Below, in pieces: positions 45,293-57,899 of a stretch of DNA of 64,000 nt. Below the pieces are notes generated by a model. It saw only the letters and a list, made by a program, of their open reading frames with translations, was not told the origin of the DNA and ran no database searches. Position numbers and translations under genes: made by a program. The DNA comes from Cephalopachus bancanus (Eukaryota; Chordata; Mammalia; Primates; Tarsiidae): positions 744,001-808,000 of the forward strand of contig JAPVLO010000519.1 in the NCBI GenBank assembly GCA_027257055.1, written 5' to 3'. Within the stretch, counting starts at the first letter, position 1, and each line of letters opens with the position of its first letter.

Positions 45293-46190
45293 CGAGAAAA
45301 CTGACTTCGGAATGCAAACAATGAAGAGCCCTCAGAATGACTGGTCCCAAACTACAAACCTAGATATCAAGACATTAATGGAGAGATTAAAAAGAATTGA
45401 GGAGAGAAAAGAAGAAACTAGGAAGGAGCTGATATCTGATATAACAGTAATAAAGAATACTGTGAATGAAATAAATAACAAACTGATAAGCATGGAAAGC
45501 AGAATTACCCAAGCAGAAGAAAGGATCTCAGAGCTTGAGGACCAAAATATAGAACTAACCCAAACTCTTAAAAACACAGAAAACAAGCTCAAAAAGACAG
45601 AACAAAACCTTTAAGAGATGAGCGATTATTTCAAGAGACTGAACCTAAGAGTAATTGACCTTCCTGAGGCAGAAAGAGAGACATAGACCACACTGGAACA
45701 AACTTTCCATGAGATCATTCAAGAAAACTTCCGTTATCTAATCAGTGATGAAAAAATTCAAACACAAGAGATTCAGAGAACCCCTCCAAGACAACAAATG
45801 AGAAGACCAACTCCTATACACATAATAGTTCGCCTAAACAAAATAGGTATAAAAGAAAACATCCTAGCAGCAAGAGAAAAAGGACAGATCACCTACATGG
45901 AAGACTAATTAGAATAGCAGCAGATTTATCTACAGATACCCTGCAGGCTAGGAGAACTTGGAACCCTATCTTCAAAGTCCTAAAAGATAAACAATTTCAA
46001 CCAAGAATAACCTACCCAGCCAAGTTAAGCTTCATCAGCGAGGGAGAATTAAAATCTTTCCCAGGTATCCAACCCCTAAGAACTTACACTGCCACCAAAC
46101 CACCTATACATGAAACACTTAAGAAAGTACTAAACATGGGAAAAAAGGTAACAAAACAACGTTCTTCACAAGAGTGCAGGAAAAAGAATA
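45293..46190 (+). pseudogene. L1-H ORF1 remnant, N-terminus missing
   Basis: Begins at about the 20th codon of ORF1 ('EKTDFGMQTMKSPQNDW'). Coiled coil in 45312-45614 ('MERLKRIEERKEETRKEL', 'AEERISELEDQNIELTQ'), then a stop. RRM and C-terminal parts are present with shifts ('KLSFISEGELKSFP' at about 46025-46065). Confidence 0.85.
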
Positions 46191-46966
46191 AAATACACAT
46201 GAACCAACCCCCAAACCAAAAGGAAGACAAAAAACCAAGTGGAAGAACAACAACCCTTTAAGAACTATATGATAGGGACGAACTCTCACATTTCAATAAT
46301 TAGCCTGAATGTGAATAGACTAAATGCACCACTGACAATTCAGACATAGAATGGCAAAATGGATAAAATATCAGCAGGCAACATTATACTGCCTTCAAGA
46401 GACCCATCTCACTAGAAAGGACATGCACAGACTCAAAGTAAGAGAATGGGAAACAAATTTTCAGGCTAATGGAACACAAAAGAAAGGAGGAGTCACAATC
46501 CTCATTTCAGACAGAATACCATTTAAGCTATCAAAAATTTAAAAAAGATACAGAGGGCCTCTAAAAATGATAAAAGGTTCACTCCATCAATAAGAAATAT
46601 CTATCCTAAACATATATGCACCCAACATAGGTGCGCCAACTTTCGTAAAACAACTTCTAGGAAAATTAAAGAAAGATATTGACTCTAACACCATCATAAC
46701 TGGGGGCTTTAATACCCCATTCACAACCCTAGACAGATCATCAGGACAAAAAATCATGAATAAGATCTGGAACCTCAATGTGACTCTTGACCAAATGGAC
46801 TTAATTGATACCTACAGAACACTCCATCCAAAGACCACAGAATACACATTCTAAGATCAACCACAAACTTGTCCATAAATCAAGCATAAGCAAATTTAAA
46901 AGGACTGAAATTTTACCATGCACCTTCTCAGATCATAGTGGAATAAAAATAAACATTAACACCAAC

Positions 46967-48175
46967 TGTTGGGAGCCGGCCACGGAAGCCCACTGAGTGT
47001 TAGGGATCAGGAAGGACCGTTGACCCCGAGATCACTAGGATGTGTTTGGGAGCTGTTGACCCATTTTCTTCCTCCTTTTTTATTTGACACAAACTATTAA
47101 GAAAAGCTCCAGCTGGCTCTAACAGAAAACTCTGAAACTGAAACGTATACAGTTAAACCTAGGAGTCTATTGTTTTTTTGTTTTATCACAATTTTTTTTT
47201 TTTTTTTGAGTTGGAGTCTCACTCGGTCACCCAGACTGGAGTGCAGTGGCTGCTCCTGGCCACCGCAGCCTCGACCTGCTGGGCTCTGGTGATCCTTCCA
47301 CCTCAGCCTTCCGAGTAGCCAGAATTACAGGTGCACGCTACCACGCCTGGCTGATTTTTTGATTTATTGTAGAGATGAGGTCTTGCTGCCCAGGCTGGTC
47401 TCGAACCCATGGGCTCAGGCAATCCACTCATCTCAGCCTCCCAAAGGCGTGGGATTACAGGCTGAGCCACCGAGCCCGGCTTGTTTTATCACAATTTAAG
47501 TTTGGCTTTGAGTCACATTGAAGAGCCTTGGTGCTGGTCACAGGTTTTTTTGATGTGACCTTTAGAAATTTATAGCTATAGGTTTTAGAAAATAGTTTAT
47601 ATAGATTAAGAAAATTTAAGTAACCATTTTATTATAGAAGTATGGTTAGTTTAGTTTGATTTAGGGGTGTCAGTGAAGTTTAAATTAAGCCTGCTGGTGT
47701 TAGGAGAGTGTAACCATAATAGCAATTGTTTTAATAAAAACTAGTTTGAATTAATATATAATAGTGAAAGTCAATAATTCATTATGGTGGTTTTGGGCTT
47801 AGACATTGAGTCATGTTAATTTATGATGATGTAGTTGTAATACAATTAAGGACACATAAAAAACTGGTTTGGGGAACATTAAGCTAACATAAGATACAAA
47901 AAGACAATTTGTGGTTGTTTTTTCTCATGTTCTTTCTCATGTTTTTTTTTTAATGTATGAAAGAACATTTGCTTGAGAGTGGGGGGTGTCCTTTGTGCAC
48001 CTGGACCTGTTTATGTGAAAGACGCATGCTACCTTTGTTTTCTGTGATGATGACTTTGCAGAGTTTGGGGATAAAAGGTCTGGGATAACATTCAATAAAT
48101 ATCCCTCCAGTTTAAATTACTGATGCCGTCACATCGCCAGAGACCTCCGATCCCTGCAGGGGCAGGATCCCTAAA
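46967..48175 (+). mobile_element. Class II (ERVK-like) solo LTR with nested Alu
   Basis: Starts 'tgttgggagccggcc', as many class II endogenous retrovirus LTRs do. About 906 bp without the Alu and its duplicated site. 6-bp duplication 'accaac' at 46961-46966 and 48176-48181; removing the insert restores L1 sequence exactly. A TATA-like 'gataaaagg' at about 48070 and 'caataaa' at 48091 mark the promoter and poly(A) signal. The last bases read 'ccctaaa' rather than the usual '..CA', probably mutated. No internal viral sequence is present: a solo LTR. Confidence 0.8.
47195..47480 (-). mobile_element. Alu (tarsier-like type) inside the LTR
   Basis: Minus-strand dimer. Perfect 17-bp duplication 'ttgttttatcacaattt' at 47178-47194 and 47481-47497, both in LTR sequence. 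It is the last of three nested events (L1, then LTR, then Alu). Confidence 0.95.
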
Positions 48176-51100
48176 ACCAACAAGGTCCCCTAAAAACCCA
48201 CAAAGACATGGACACTAAACAGCATGATGCTAAATAACTCCTGGATCAATGATGAAATCAAAGCAGAGATCAAAATATACCTGGAAACAAATGAAAATGA
48301 AGAAGCATCTTAACAAAATCTCTGGGATGCCATGAAAGCTGTAGTAAGAGGGGAATGTATATCCCTACAAACGCATATGAAGAAAATGGAAGGATCACAA
48401 ATTAACAGCCTAACAAGCCACCTAAGAAAGCTGGAAAAGCAAGATCACAAAAACCCTAATTTCAGCAGAAGAATCCAGATCACCAAAATAAAAGCCCAAA
48501 TCCAGGACATAGAACACAAAAAGATAATACAAAAAAATCAATGAAACAAAAAACTCGTTCTTCGAAAGGATAAATAATATCTATGGCCCCCTAGCTAGAC
48601 TGACCGAGAAAAAGAGAGAAAAAACCCAAATAAGCACAATCAGAAACACAAAAGATGAAGTCACATCTGACCCTGAAGAAATATGAAAGATCATTAGTAT
48701 GTACACTTGTATGGAAACAAACTTGAAAACCTTAAGGAAACGGAGGACTTTCTTTCATCACACAACCTCCCTAGGTTGAAACAAGAAGAAATTGAGACCC
48801 TAAATAGACCAATAACAATCAAGGAAATTGACTATGTGATAAGAAAACTACCTACAAATAAAAGCCCTGGGCCAGATGACTTTCCAGCAGAATTCTACAA
48901 GATATTTAAGGAGGAGCTGATTCCAATCCTTCTGAAGGTATTCCAGAAGGTTGAGAAAGATGGAACTCTCCCCAAATCATTTTACGAAGCTAACATAACA
49001 TTGATACCCAAGCCAGGCAAAGACCCAACAAAGAAAGAGAACTACAGGCCAATATCTTTAATGAACATAGATGCTAAAATTCTCAATAAGATCCTAGCAA
49101 ACCGGATTCAACACATCTCAAAAATCATCCATCATGAAAAAGTAGGCCTCATCCCTGGGATGCAAGGCTTGTTCAACATTCGTAAAACCATAAATGTAAT
49201 TAAATACATCAACAGATGTCAAAACAAAAACCACATAATTATATCATTAGATGCAGAAAAAGCTTTTGTTAAAATCCAGCACCCCTTCTTGATAAAAACC
49301 CTCGAACATCTAGGTATACGGGGGATATACCTCAAAATAGTAAAAGCCATCTTTGAGAAACCCATAGCCAGCATACTCCTAATTGGGAAAAAACTGGAAC
49401 CATTTCCCCTGATAACTGGAACAAGAAAAGGATGCCCACTGTCACCCCTCCTATTCAATATAGTATTGAAAGTCTTGGATAGAGCAATCAGAGAAGAGAA
49501 GGCAATCAGGGGTATCCAAATAGGAAAAGAGGAAGTCAAGTTATCTCTCTTTGAGGATGACATGATCTTGTACCCTGAAAACCCAAGAGAATCTGTCAAA
49601 AACCTCCTTTCACTGATAAAGGACTTTGGCAAAGTCTCAGGATATAAAATAAATATGCAAGAGTCAATCACATTTCTTTACACCAATAATAAACAAACAG
49701 AAACCCAAATAAAAAGCACAATTCCATTCACAATAGCCTCAAAAAAAAAATGAAATACCATGGCATCTTCCTAACCAGAGATGTGAAAGACCTTTCCAAT
49801 GCAAACTACAAAACACTGCTCAAAGAAATCAAAGATGACACAAACAAATGGAAAAATATCCCATGCTCATGGATTGGAAGAATCACCATTGTGAAGATGT
49901 CTATCTTACCTAACGCAATCTACAGATTCAATCCAATACCCATCAAATTACCAGCAACATTCTTCTCAGACTTAGAAAAAACAACACAGGAATTCATATG
50001 GAAACACAAACAACCAAGAATAGCCAGAACAATCCTCAGCAAAAAACAACAACAACAACAACAAAGCACATGGTATCACATTACCAGATTTCAAACTTTA
50101 CTATAAAGCTACAATCATCAAAACAGCTTGGTATTGATATAGGAACAGGCATATAGATCAATGGAATAGAATTGAGATTCCAGAAGTAAAACCTCAATTT
50201 CTCAACCAATTCATCTTTGACAAAGCCTCCACCACCTACCACTGGGGAGAGGAGAACCTGTTCAGTAAATGGGGCTGGGAAAACTGACTGACCACATGCA
50301 GAAGATTGAAACAGGACCCCTATCTATCCCCATACACAAAAATTAACTCCAAATGGATCAGAGACCTAAATGTAAAACCTCAAATCATAAGAACCTTAGA
50401 AAATGAAGGACATGCCCTCATGGAAGTTGGAACTGGCATCCAATTCCTGAACAAAATCAAAACCCACAGGCCATAAGACAGAAGATAGACAAGTGGGACC
50501 TCTTTAAACTGACAAGCTTCTGCAAAGCTGAAGAAACCATCAAGAGAGCAGGGAGACAGCCTACAGATTGGGAAAAAGTATTTGCCAACTCCAGGTCTGA
50601 CAAAGGCTTAACATCTTGGATCTACAAGGAACACAAATGTGCTGAAAGAAAAAAACAAACAACCCCATTAAAATGGCAAAAGATATGAACAGATACTTCA
50701 CAAAGGAAGACATCCAAGCAGCCAACAGACACATGAAGAAATGTTCAACCTTACTAATCATCAAGGAGATGCACATCAAAATCACACTGAGATACCACCT
50801 AACTCCAGTCAGAATGGCAATTATCAACAACTCAAAAAATAACTGTTGCTGTAGAGGATGTGGCAAAAAGGGAACACTTCTACACTGTTGGTGGGAGTGT
50901 AAACTAGTGCAACCTCTGTGGAAAGCAGTGTGGCGATTCCTAAAAGCTCTAATTATCAACCTTCCATATGATCCCATAATCCCCCTACTGGGAATATACC
51001 CTGAAGAACTCAAATCACTCTATAAAAAAGATACCTGCACATGTATGTTTATTGCAGCATTGTTCACAGTAGCAAGAACCTGGAAGCAACCATGCTGTCC

Positions 51101-51339
51101 TTCAAAAGAGGACTGGATTAAAAAAAATGTGGCACATATACACGATGGAATACTACACAGCCATAAAAAAGAACAAAATCATGAATTTTGCAGCAACCTG
51201 GATGGCACTAGAGTCTATAATACTGAGTGACCTCTCACAGAAACAAAGATCTGAGTATCACATGTTCTCACTCATATAGTGGATCTTGATCATCCAACGT
51301 ATTACCATAAGAAAATGACTGACAGTGGTGTAAAACTAT

Positions 51340-51368
51340 GGGGGGGGAGGGAGGGGAAGGGGGTTTGG
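51340..51368 (+). other. G-rich tract in L1-H 3' UTR (G4-prone)
   Basis: Four G runs separated by one or two A's ('gggagggaggggaaggggg' at its core), a clear G-quadruplex pattern in the L1 sense strand. Confidence 0.7.
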
Positions 51369-51511
51369 ATTAATGGTAGTAAACATCTGTCTGGGAACGG
51401 GGAGACACCTCTTACCAACAAGAGTGCCTGAACGAAGCGTATTTTTATACCTAACCCTTAACTGTACCCCACAATATCATAATAAAATATTGTTTATAAA
51501 AAAAGAAAAAA

Positions 51512-52180
51512 GTATTTTTGCTATTATATGTATATGTATTATGTGTATAATATAAACATCTTATAATATGTTTATTGTAACCACAGAATAGAGAGCTAGA
51601 AGTATGCTAATCAAATTGCTTGTTTACCTCAAAGTATTTCACTTTGTTGTCTATAGTTATTACTTTGAAACATTTTTTCAGAGAGTTTTCATTCTGTCCA
51701 TTCTCAAAGAAGGTGATAAAGGCATAGATTTAGACATAATTTTGAGAATCTGACTTTTTATTGAACATAATCTTAACTCTTCCACCTGGAAATGCATCAA
51801 ATGCATGAGGTCAATGAATCCCCAGCAATAAATGTTATTCCTAACTTACAGAACAGAAACAAAAATAATGAAAGACAAGAGGATACTTTATAGAAGATTT
51901 AATTTTCAGCGACATTGTCAGTATAACCTAAGCCATGTATGAACTTTAATAAGAACAGAGAATAGAGAGATAAATAAATACCCTTGTCAATGTTCTGAGA
52001 AAAATAAGGTCAAGGAGTTTACACTCTGGCAGGGCCAAAACTGTGTGGCATTTGTACTGCCATAGCCAAAGTTTTTTCCTAGGCCTTGTGTGGAAGAAAA
52101 TGAAAATGTTGATGCAAAAAGATGAAGAAAACACTAAGAAACACCCATACGCAAAAGTAGTTCATGGAATAGAAAAAAAC
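51512..52180. other. Unassigned intergenic sequence
   Basis: No gene or repeat recognised; AT-rich. Confidence 0.45.
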
Positions 52181-52440
52181 ACCAAGGTGAAAAAAATTGT
52201 TTCCCTTGATTAACTATTACAAATATCACAGTGAAAAAAAAATTGTCTCCCTTGATTAACTGTTTATGTTATATACATAATTCTATTTAAAAATATTGTG
52301 TCCTTTTAACCTCCATCTTCTCTATTACAATTGTTTTACCTGTGTTTTGTCTCTTATAGGAACTACTTAATTCCTTTAACTTACATATTTAGTCATACAA
52401 ACGCAATAACCTTAAAGTTTTTATGTTTTTCAATTGTCAC
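52181..52440 (+). repeat. Unexplained direct repeat, copy 1
   Basis: Homologous to 53305-53540 with moderate divergence. Shared landmarks: 'ttttacctgtgttttgt', 'tatttagtcatacaaac' and the end 'caattgtcac'. The first 90 bp contain a further short tandem: 'ttgattaact' recurs about 45 bp apart. No known family recognised. Confidence 0.8.
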
Positions 52441-53304
52441 TATAATTATGGTTTTTTTCTTTTGTTGATTGTCTTTCCCAGATAATGAATACAATGAAAT
52501 TACTTTGGATACAGGCCAATGGGTTTGGCTAAAACAACCTTCTGGTATTCAGATTAGAATTAGCCCTAAATGCTTTTAATGTGATATGATATACTTTGCT
52601 CATTCATTCATAGATAATTATTCTATTTACTGTGTTCTCTCTGAGGATTGAGAGCTCGGTGGAATACACAACTTGCCTTTAAAGTGTTAAACATCTGCCC
52701 AGAATAATTTTACTTCTAAGAGTTCACAGTTAGTATAAAATAATCTCTGCCTGTCATATTATTTCATTTTTAATTTAAGCTAACTTTCTTTTTAAATGGG
52801 AGTATACAATGTGAGGCCCTTAAAGAGAGTTCACCTTGCTATTGTAATACCTATCAAATGAACTGTAGAAGCTAATGGTAGACAGTATCAATGTTCAGGG
52901 ATTCATTTGGGGTTCTAGCTTATATCTTCTCATTTAAAAATAATAACAAGATTACATCAAAAAAAATTCTAGATCCCAGATTGAAAACCCTCAGAATCTT
53001 ATACTTTGCCCAACCCAATAATCAAGGTACTTTTATTGTTTCAAAATTAGGGATGAAAACCACAAAATATTTACAAGATTTCTTTATGAAAAAATATTCT
53101 AATAATAGTCTGAACTAAAGTAGTTACTAGAACTTGTCCTGAGATAAATTAAAATGCATAAAATACTGTATCAGTAATCATTTAGAGGCTAGAGTCTTGT
53201 GACTAGGGATTTCATTCAGGAGTCAATGTTTGTGACTGTCCATTTGGTTAATTTGAGAATTAAACTGATTTGTTTCCTACTCGTGGAGTAGTTAGAGAAG
53301 AGAA
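52441..53304. other. Spacer between direct repeats, unassigned
   Basis: About 0.86 kb. A 75-codon plus frame at 52891-53118 has no recognisable domain. No terminal motifs of an LTR element seen. Confidence 0.4.
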
Positions 53305-53540
53305 ACCAAAGTGGAAAAAATTGTTTTCCTTCATTAATTATTACAAATATAGGGAGAATATAATAATTAGAGAATTATATTTTAAGATATTACATACTTT
53401 TAATCTCCATCCTCTTTGTTATAATTGTGTTTTACCTGTGTTTTGTGTCTTACAAGATCACCTTGTCAATTCCTTTTACTCATATATTTAGTCATACAAA
53501 CCAAATAATCTTGAAGTATTTATTGTTTTCCAATTGTCAC
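53305..53540 (+). repeat. Unexplained direct repeat, copy 2
   Basis: Second copy of 52181-52440, about 1.1 kb downstream in the same orientation, with the same order of blocks and several indels. Confidence 0.8.
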
Positions 53541-53820
53541 TTTTAGCAGCAGTTTCATGTTATTAGCACAGACCTGGGCAGTTGCCCAAAGAAACCTGAA
53601 GTCATGTAAACTGGTTGTGGATGTGTGGTAGTAAACAGGAGAGTTGTGTCTTTTTCTGCTCCTTCATACTGATATATTTTATTGCAATTAACTTCCCCAA
53701 TCAACATATTTTTTCCATTACAAAACACTAACTTTTTATGGTTTTACCTGCCCATTTTTTCTCCTCTCTCTGGTAGATATTGAACTTCCTTGCCCATAAA
53801 TTTGGTTGGGAACAGACATG
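53541..53820. other. Unassigned intergenic sequence
   Basis: Between the direct repeat and L1-I. Nothing recognised. Confidence 0.4.
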
Positions 53821-54169
53821 ATTAGCTATCATTTAAAAAAATTTTATATTGTTATAGAGATGTTGGGTACAAGAGAAGATTAACAACATAAGTAGGCTGC
53901 ATTCAGGTGAAGTTTGGGCTTCTGACTGGCCCTCACTCCCCCTGGTAGTGGGCCAGGTATGCTTTGTGTTGTCCTGTGCTCCTTCCCTCCTTCCTCCCTA
54001 CCTTCCTTTCTGCCCTAGAAGTGTCCAGTGACTGCCAATTCCTCCCTTGTGAAAATATGAAAAATGTACAGGGCCCACTTGTGAGTGAGAACTTGTGGTG
54101 TTCAGTTTTTTTTTCTGTGACAGTATTATGGTCTCTACTCAATGTGATGTACAGTTCATGATTTTGTTC

Positions 54170-55546
54170 TTCTTTATGGCTATATAATACTGCATCATGT
54201 ATTTGCACATTTTCTTTATTCAGTCCAATTTTGATGGGTGTTTGGGTTGGTTCCATGTTTTTGCTACTGTGACAAGTGCAGGAATAAGCATGCATGTTCA
54301 GTTGTCTTTTTTGTAGAATGATTTATGCTCCTCTGGGTATATTCTCAGGAGAGGGTTTGCCAGATCATATGGAAGGTCAATTTTTCAGTTCTTTTAGGAA
54401 AAGCCACACTATAGAGGTTGAACTAGTTTGCACTCCTGCCAACTTTGTTTTGAAGCATTTCCTTTTCTCCACATTCACATCAGCATCTGTTGTTTTTTGA
54501 CTTATTAATGATAGCCATCCTTATCAAAATTAGTTGATATTTCATGGTAGTTTTGATTTGTATTTCTCTGATGATTAGTGAGGTTAAGGAGTTTTTCATA
54601 TGTCTGTTGGCTGCTTGTATATCATCTTTCAAGAAGTGTATGTCTGTTCATGTTTTTTACCTACTTTTTAATGGGGTTGTTAGTTTTTTTCCTTTCACTT
54701 CATTTGAGTTCCTAGTGTAGATACTAGATTTCAGACCTTTGTCTGTGGGTTGTCTTTTTACACTCATGATGATTTCCTTTGCTGTGCAAAAGTTTTTCAG
54801 TTTGATGAGGTTTCACTTGTCTTTCTCAGCTTTTATGGCATTTGCTTTCAGTGACTTGGTCAAGAATTTGTTGCCTACTTAGATGTGTGTGAGAGTGTTT
54901 TGTATGTTTTCTTCCAGGATTTTTATAGTTTGAAGTTTTATATTTAGGTCTTTGATCTATTTTGAGTTGATTTTTTTATATAGTGATAGGCAAATGTCCA
55001 GTTTCATTCTTCTGCATGTGGTCTGCCAGTTTTCCCAACATCATTTGCTAAATATGGTCTTTTTTCCAGCGATTGTTATTGATGGCTTTGTGGAAGATGA
55101 GTTGCTTGAGAGACCATGTTTTTGTTTCTGGAATCTCTGTCTTGTTCCACTGGTCTATGTGGTCTATTCCTGTACCATTGCCAGGCTCTTTTGATTACTG
55201 TAGCCTTGTAATAAAATTTAATGTCTGGAGGTGTTATACCTCCTGCATTGCTCCTTTTGCTGGGAATTGTTTTAGCTATCTGTGCTGTTTTTGTTTCCAT
55301 ATGAATTTTGGTATTGTTATTTCCAGGTCTGAAAAAAATGATGTTTGTATTTTGTTGGGTATTGCATTGAATCTGTAGATTGCCTTAGATAGAATGGACA
55401 TCTTGACAATATTGATTCTTCCGATCTGTGAGCATGGAATGTTTTTTTCATTTATTTGTATCATTCTAGATTTCTTTGAGCAGCATTTTATAGTTCTCAT
55501 TGTAAAGGACTTTTACTTTTCTGGTTAGGTGGATGCCAAGGTATTT

Positions 55547-55602
<56 letters not shown>

Positions 55603-57850
55603 TGTGAATGAGATTGTGCTTGTTATTTGGTTCTCTGCCTACTTGCTACTGTATAGACATACAACTGTCTTGTATGTTGATTTTGTAACCTGAGACTTTA
55701 CGAAAGTCATTTATCAGTGCAAGGAGGTTTTGACAAACTCCCTAAGGTTTCAAGGTATAGAATCATATCATCTATACGTAGGGATATCTTAACTTCCTCT
55801 TTTCCCACTTGGATACCCCTGATTTTTAATAATGCCTTATTGTTCTGACTGGGACTTCCAGTGGTATGTTGAACAGGAGGGGTAAGAGTGAGCATCCATT
55901 TCTTTTTCCTGTTCTCAGGGAGAAATTCTTCTAACTTTGGTTCATTGAGCAAAATGTTTGCTGTGAGCTTGCAATAGATGGCTCTTACTGCTTCAAGGAA
56001 TGTTCTTTCTATGCCTAGCTGCTCAAGGATTTTTATCTAGGAGGGATCATAGAATTTATTGAAGGCCTTTTCTGTATCTAATGAGATAATCATGTGGTTC
56101 TTGGTTTTATACCTGTTAATGTGCTGAATTACATTTATGGTCTTGTGAATGTTAAACTAGCCCTGCAGTCTAGGAATGAAACTCACTTGGTTATGATGGA
56201 CAATCCTTGAGATGTGTTATTGGATGTGGTTGACTAGAATCTTGTTGAGAATTTTTGAATCTGTGTTCATCAAGGACATCAGCCTATAATTATCTTTCTT
56301 TGTTGGGTTTTTGCTAGGTTTGGGTATCAGTATGATAGCTTCATACAATGTATTGGGGAGAATTCCATCATTCTCAACTGCGTGGAATACTTTAGATAAG
56401 ATTGGTATCAGCTCCTCTTTGTATGTCTTGTAAAACTCAGCTGGGAAGCCATGTGGTCCAAGGTTTTTTGGTGGGGAGATTACTTATGACTGAGTCAATT
56501 TCCTGGATTGTTATTGGTCTGTTTAGAGTTTCAATTTCTTCTTGTTTTAAACTTAGGTGGTTGTATGATGTCAGAAAGTCTTCCATTTCCTTTAGGTTTT
56601 TGTAGTTTATTTGTAAACAATTATTCATAGTAATCTCTGATAATCTTTTGAATTTCTTCAGGGTCAGTTGTGAGTTTGTCCTTTGAATTTCTAATTGTGT
56701 TTATTTGGACTTTCTCTTTTTTAGTCAATCTGGCTAGGGGTCTGTCAATCTTATTTAGCCTTTCAAAGAATCAGCTTTTTGTCTTGTTGATCTATTTTTA
56801 TGGTATTTTTGTTGTCTATATTTTGCAATTATGATTTTGTCTTGGTAAGCTAGATTCTACTGCTGAAATTAGGATTTAGATTATCTTGCCTTTACAACTC
56901 CTTTAAGTGTGACATTAAGTTGTTTACTTGTAATCTTTCTGTTTTCTTGATGTGTGCATACAATGCTATTAATTTTCCTCTTACCACTAATTCCATGCCA
57001 TCTCAAAGGTTCTGATAAGTTGTCTCTTTCTTTTCATTTGTTTCCAAGATTTAAAAAAAAATTTCTGTCTTGATTTCCATGTTGACCCAGAAATTGTTCA
57101 GTAGTGTGTTGCTTAGTGTCTATGCCTTTGTGTGTTTGGGGAGGATTTTGTTGGTGGTGTTATTTATTTTTATTCCATTAGTATCTGAGAGGTTGTATGG
57201 TATTATTTCAATCTTTTGAAATTTGTTCACATTTGATTTACATCCAAGAATGTAATCTATCTTGTAGTTGTTTCATGTGTTGATGAATAGAATGTATACT
57301 CTGTTGATGTTGGGTGGAGTGTTCTGTAGATATCTATTAAATCCATTTGATTGAGCATTGAATTAAGGTTCCAGATCTCCTTGGGTTTGTTTGTTTATTT
57401 TTCTTTTTTTGCCTCAAAAACTGTTAGTGGGGTATTTAGGTCTCCAATTATATGATTGCACAAGAGTCAATTTCCTCTCTTAGTTTACTTTGTGGTTGTT
57501 TTATAAAACCTGGTGCTTCTGTGTTTGGTGCATACATGTTTAAGATGAACATTTCTTGCTAGTAGATTGAGTCTTTTATCATTATGTAGTGTCCTTCCAT
57601 GTCCTTTTAAACTTTTAATGGTTTGAAGTCTACTTTGTCTGATATCAGTCTAGCTACAATTGCTCTCTTCTGTTTTCCATTTGACTGAAAGACTGTTTTC
57701 CAGTCCCCAACTCTGAGCCTGTGGGTTTCCTTTCCAGTGAAATGAGTTTCCGGGAAGCAATAGACATGGATTATGCTTCTTTATCCAGTTTGCCACTCTA
57801 TGTCTATTCATTGGTGCATTTAGTCCATTCATGTTCAAATTGATTATTGA
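54170..57850 (-). pseudogene. L1-I ORF2 remnant
   Basis: Decayed endonuclease-RT frame. N-terminal block 'MNGLNAPMNRHRVANWIKKHN' at about 57750-57840; '[22 protein letters not shown]' (in part) at 56437-56628; the catalytic motif is degraded to 'RIDD' in 55707-55952; '[18 protein letters not shown]' at about 55300-55400. Interrupted by a GT microsatellite and many stops. Confidence 0.85.
55549..55600 (+). repeat. (GT)n microsatellite inside L1-I ORF2
   Basis: About 26 uninterrupted GT units replacing L1 sequence between 'gtatttca' and 'attgtgaatg'. L1 normally has only a short T/G-rich stretch here. Confidence 0.97.
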
Positions 57851-57899
57851 AATGTGAGAATTTATTCTTGTCTTAGGGCTCCTAGGGGGTTGCTTTGTT

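Larger units (their letters stand above)
46273..51279 (+). pseudogene. L1-H ORF2 remnant, split by an LTR
   Basis: Endonuclease part 46290-46960 with 'CLQETHL'; the catalytic 'GDFNT' has become 'GGFNT' and 'SDHSGIKI' is kept. The LTR splits the frame at 46966/48176. After it come 48332-48544, then 48707-49753 (348 codons) with '[20 protein letters not shown]', '[23 protein letters not shown]' and a catalytic 'FEDD' in place of 'FADD'. The C-terminus has '[19 protein letters not shown]' (about 50850-50905). Not functional. Confidence 0.88.
45293..51511 (+). mobile_element. L1-H: 5'-truncated L1 with nested LTR
   Basis: Plus-strand L1 beginning within ORF1 directly after the poly(A) of L1-G, with no bases between. 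ORF1 remainder 45293-46190; ORF2 46273-51279, interrupted by a solo LTR at 46967-48175; 3' UTR and tail to 51511. A 13-bp stretch left of L1-G (39193-39205, 'agtagaatttttg') resembles 'agtatttttg' right of L1-H (51511-51520), which could be a duplication flanking the whole pair. Confidence 0.9.

Noticed and set aside
46967..48175. Complete provirus
   Set aside because: Only one LTR is present, with no primer-binding site, gag, pol or env text beside it, and the 6-bp duplication directly flanks the single LTR.
52181..53540. LTR retrotransposon with two LTRs
   Set aside because: The repeats lack TG..CA ends, primer-binding site and polypurine tract, and the middle has no coding remnants.
53964..55378. 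Plus-strand frames of 65-101 codons
   Set aside because: Antisense shadows of L1-I ORF2.
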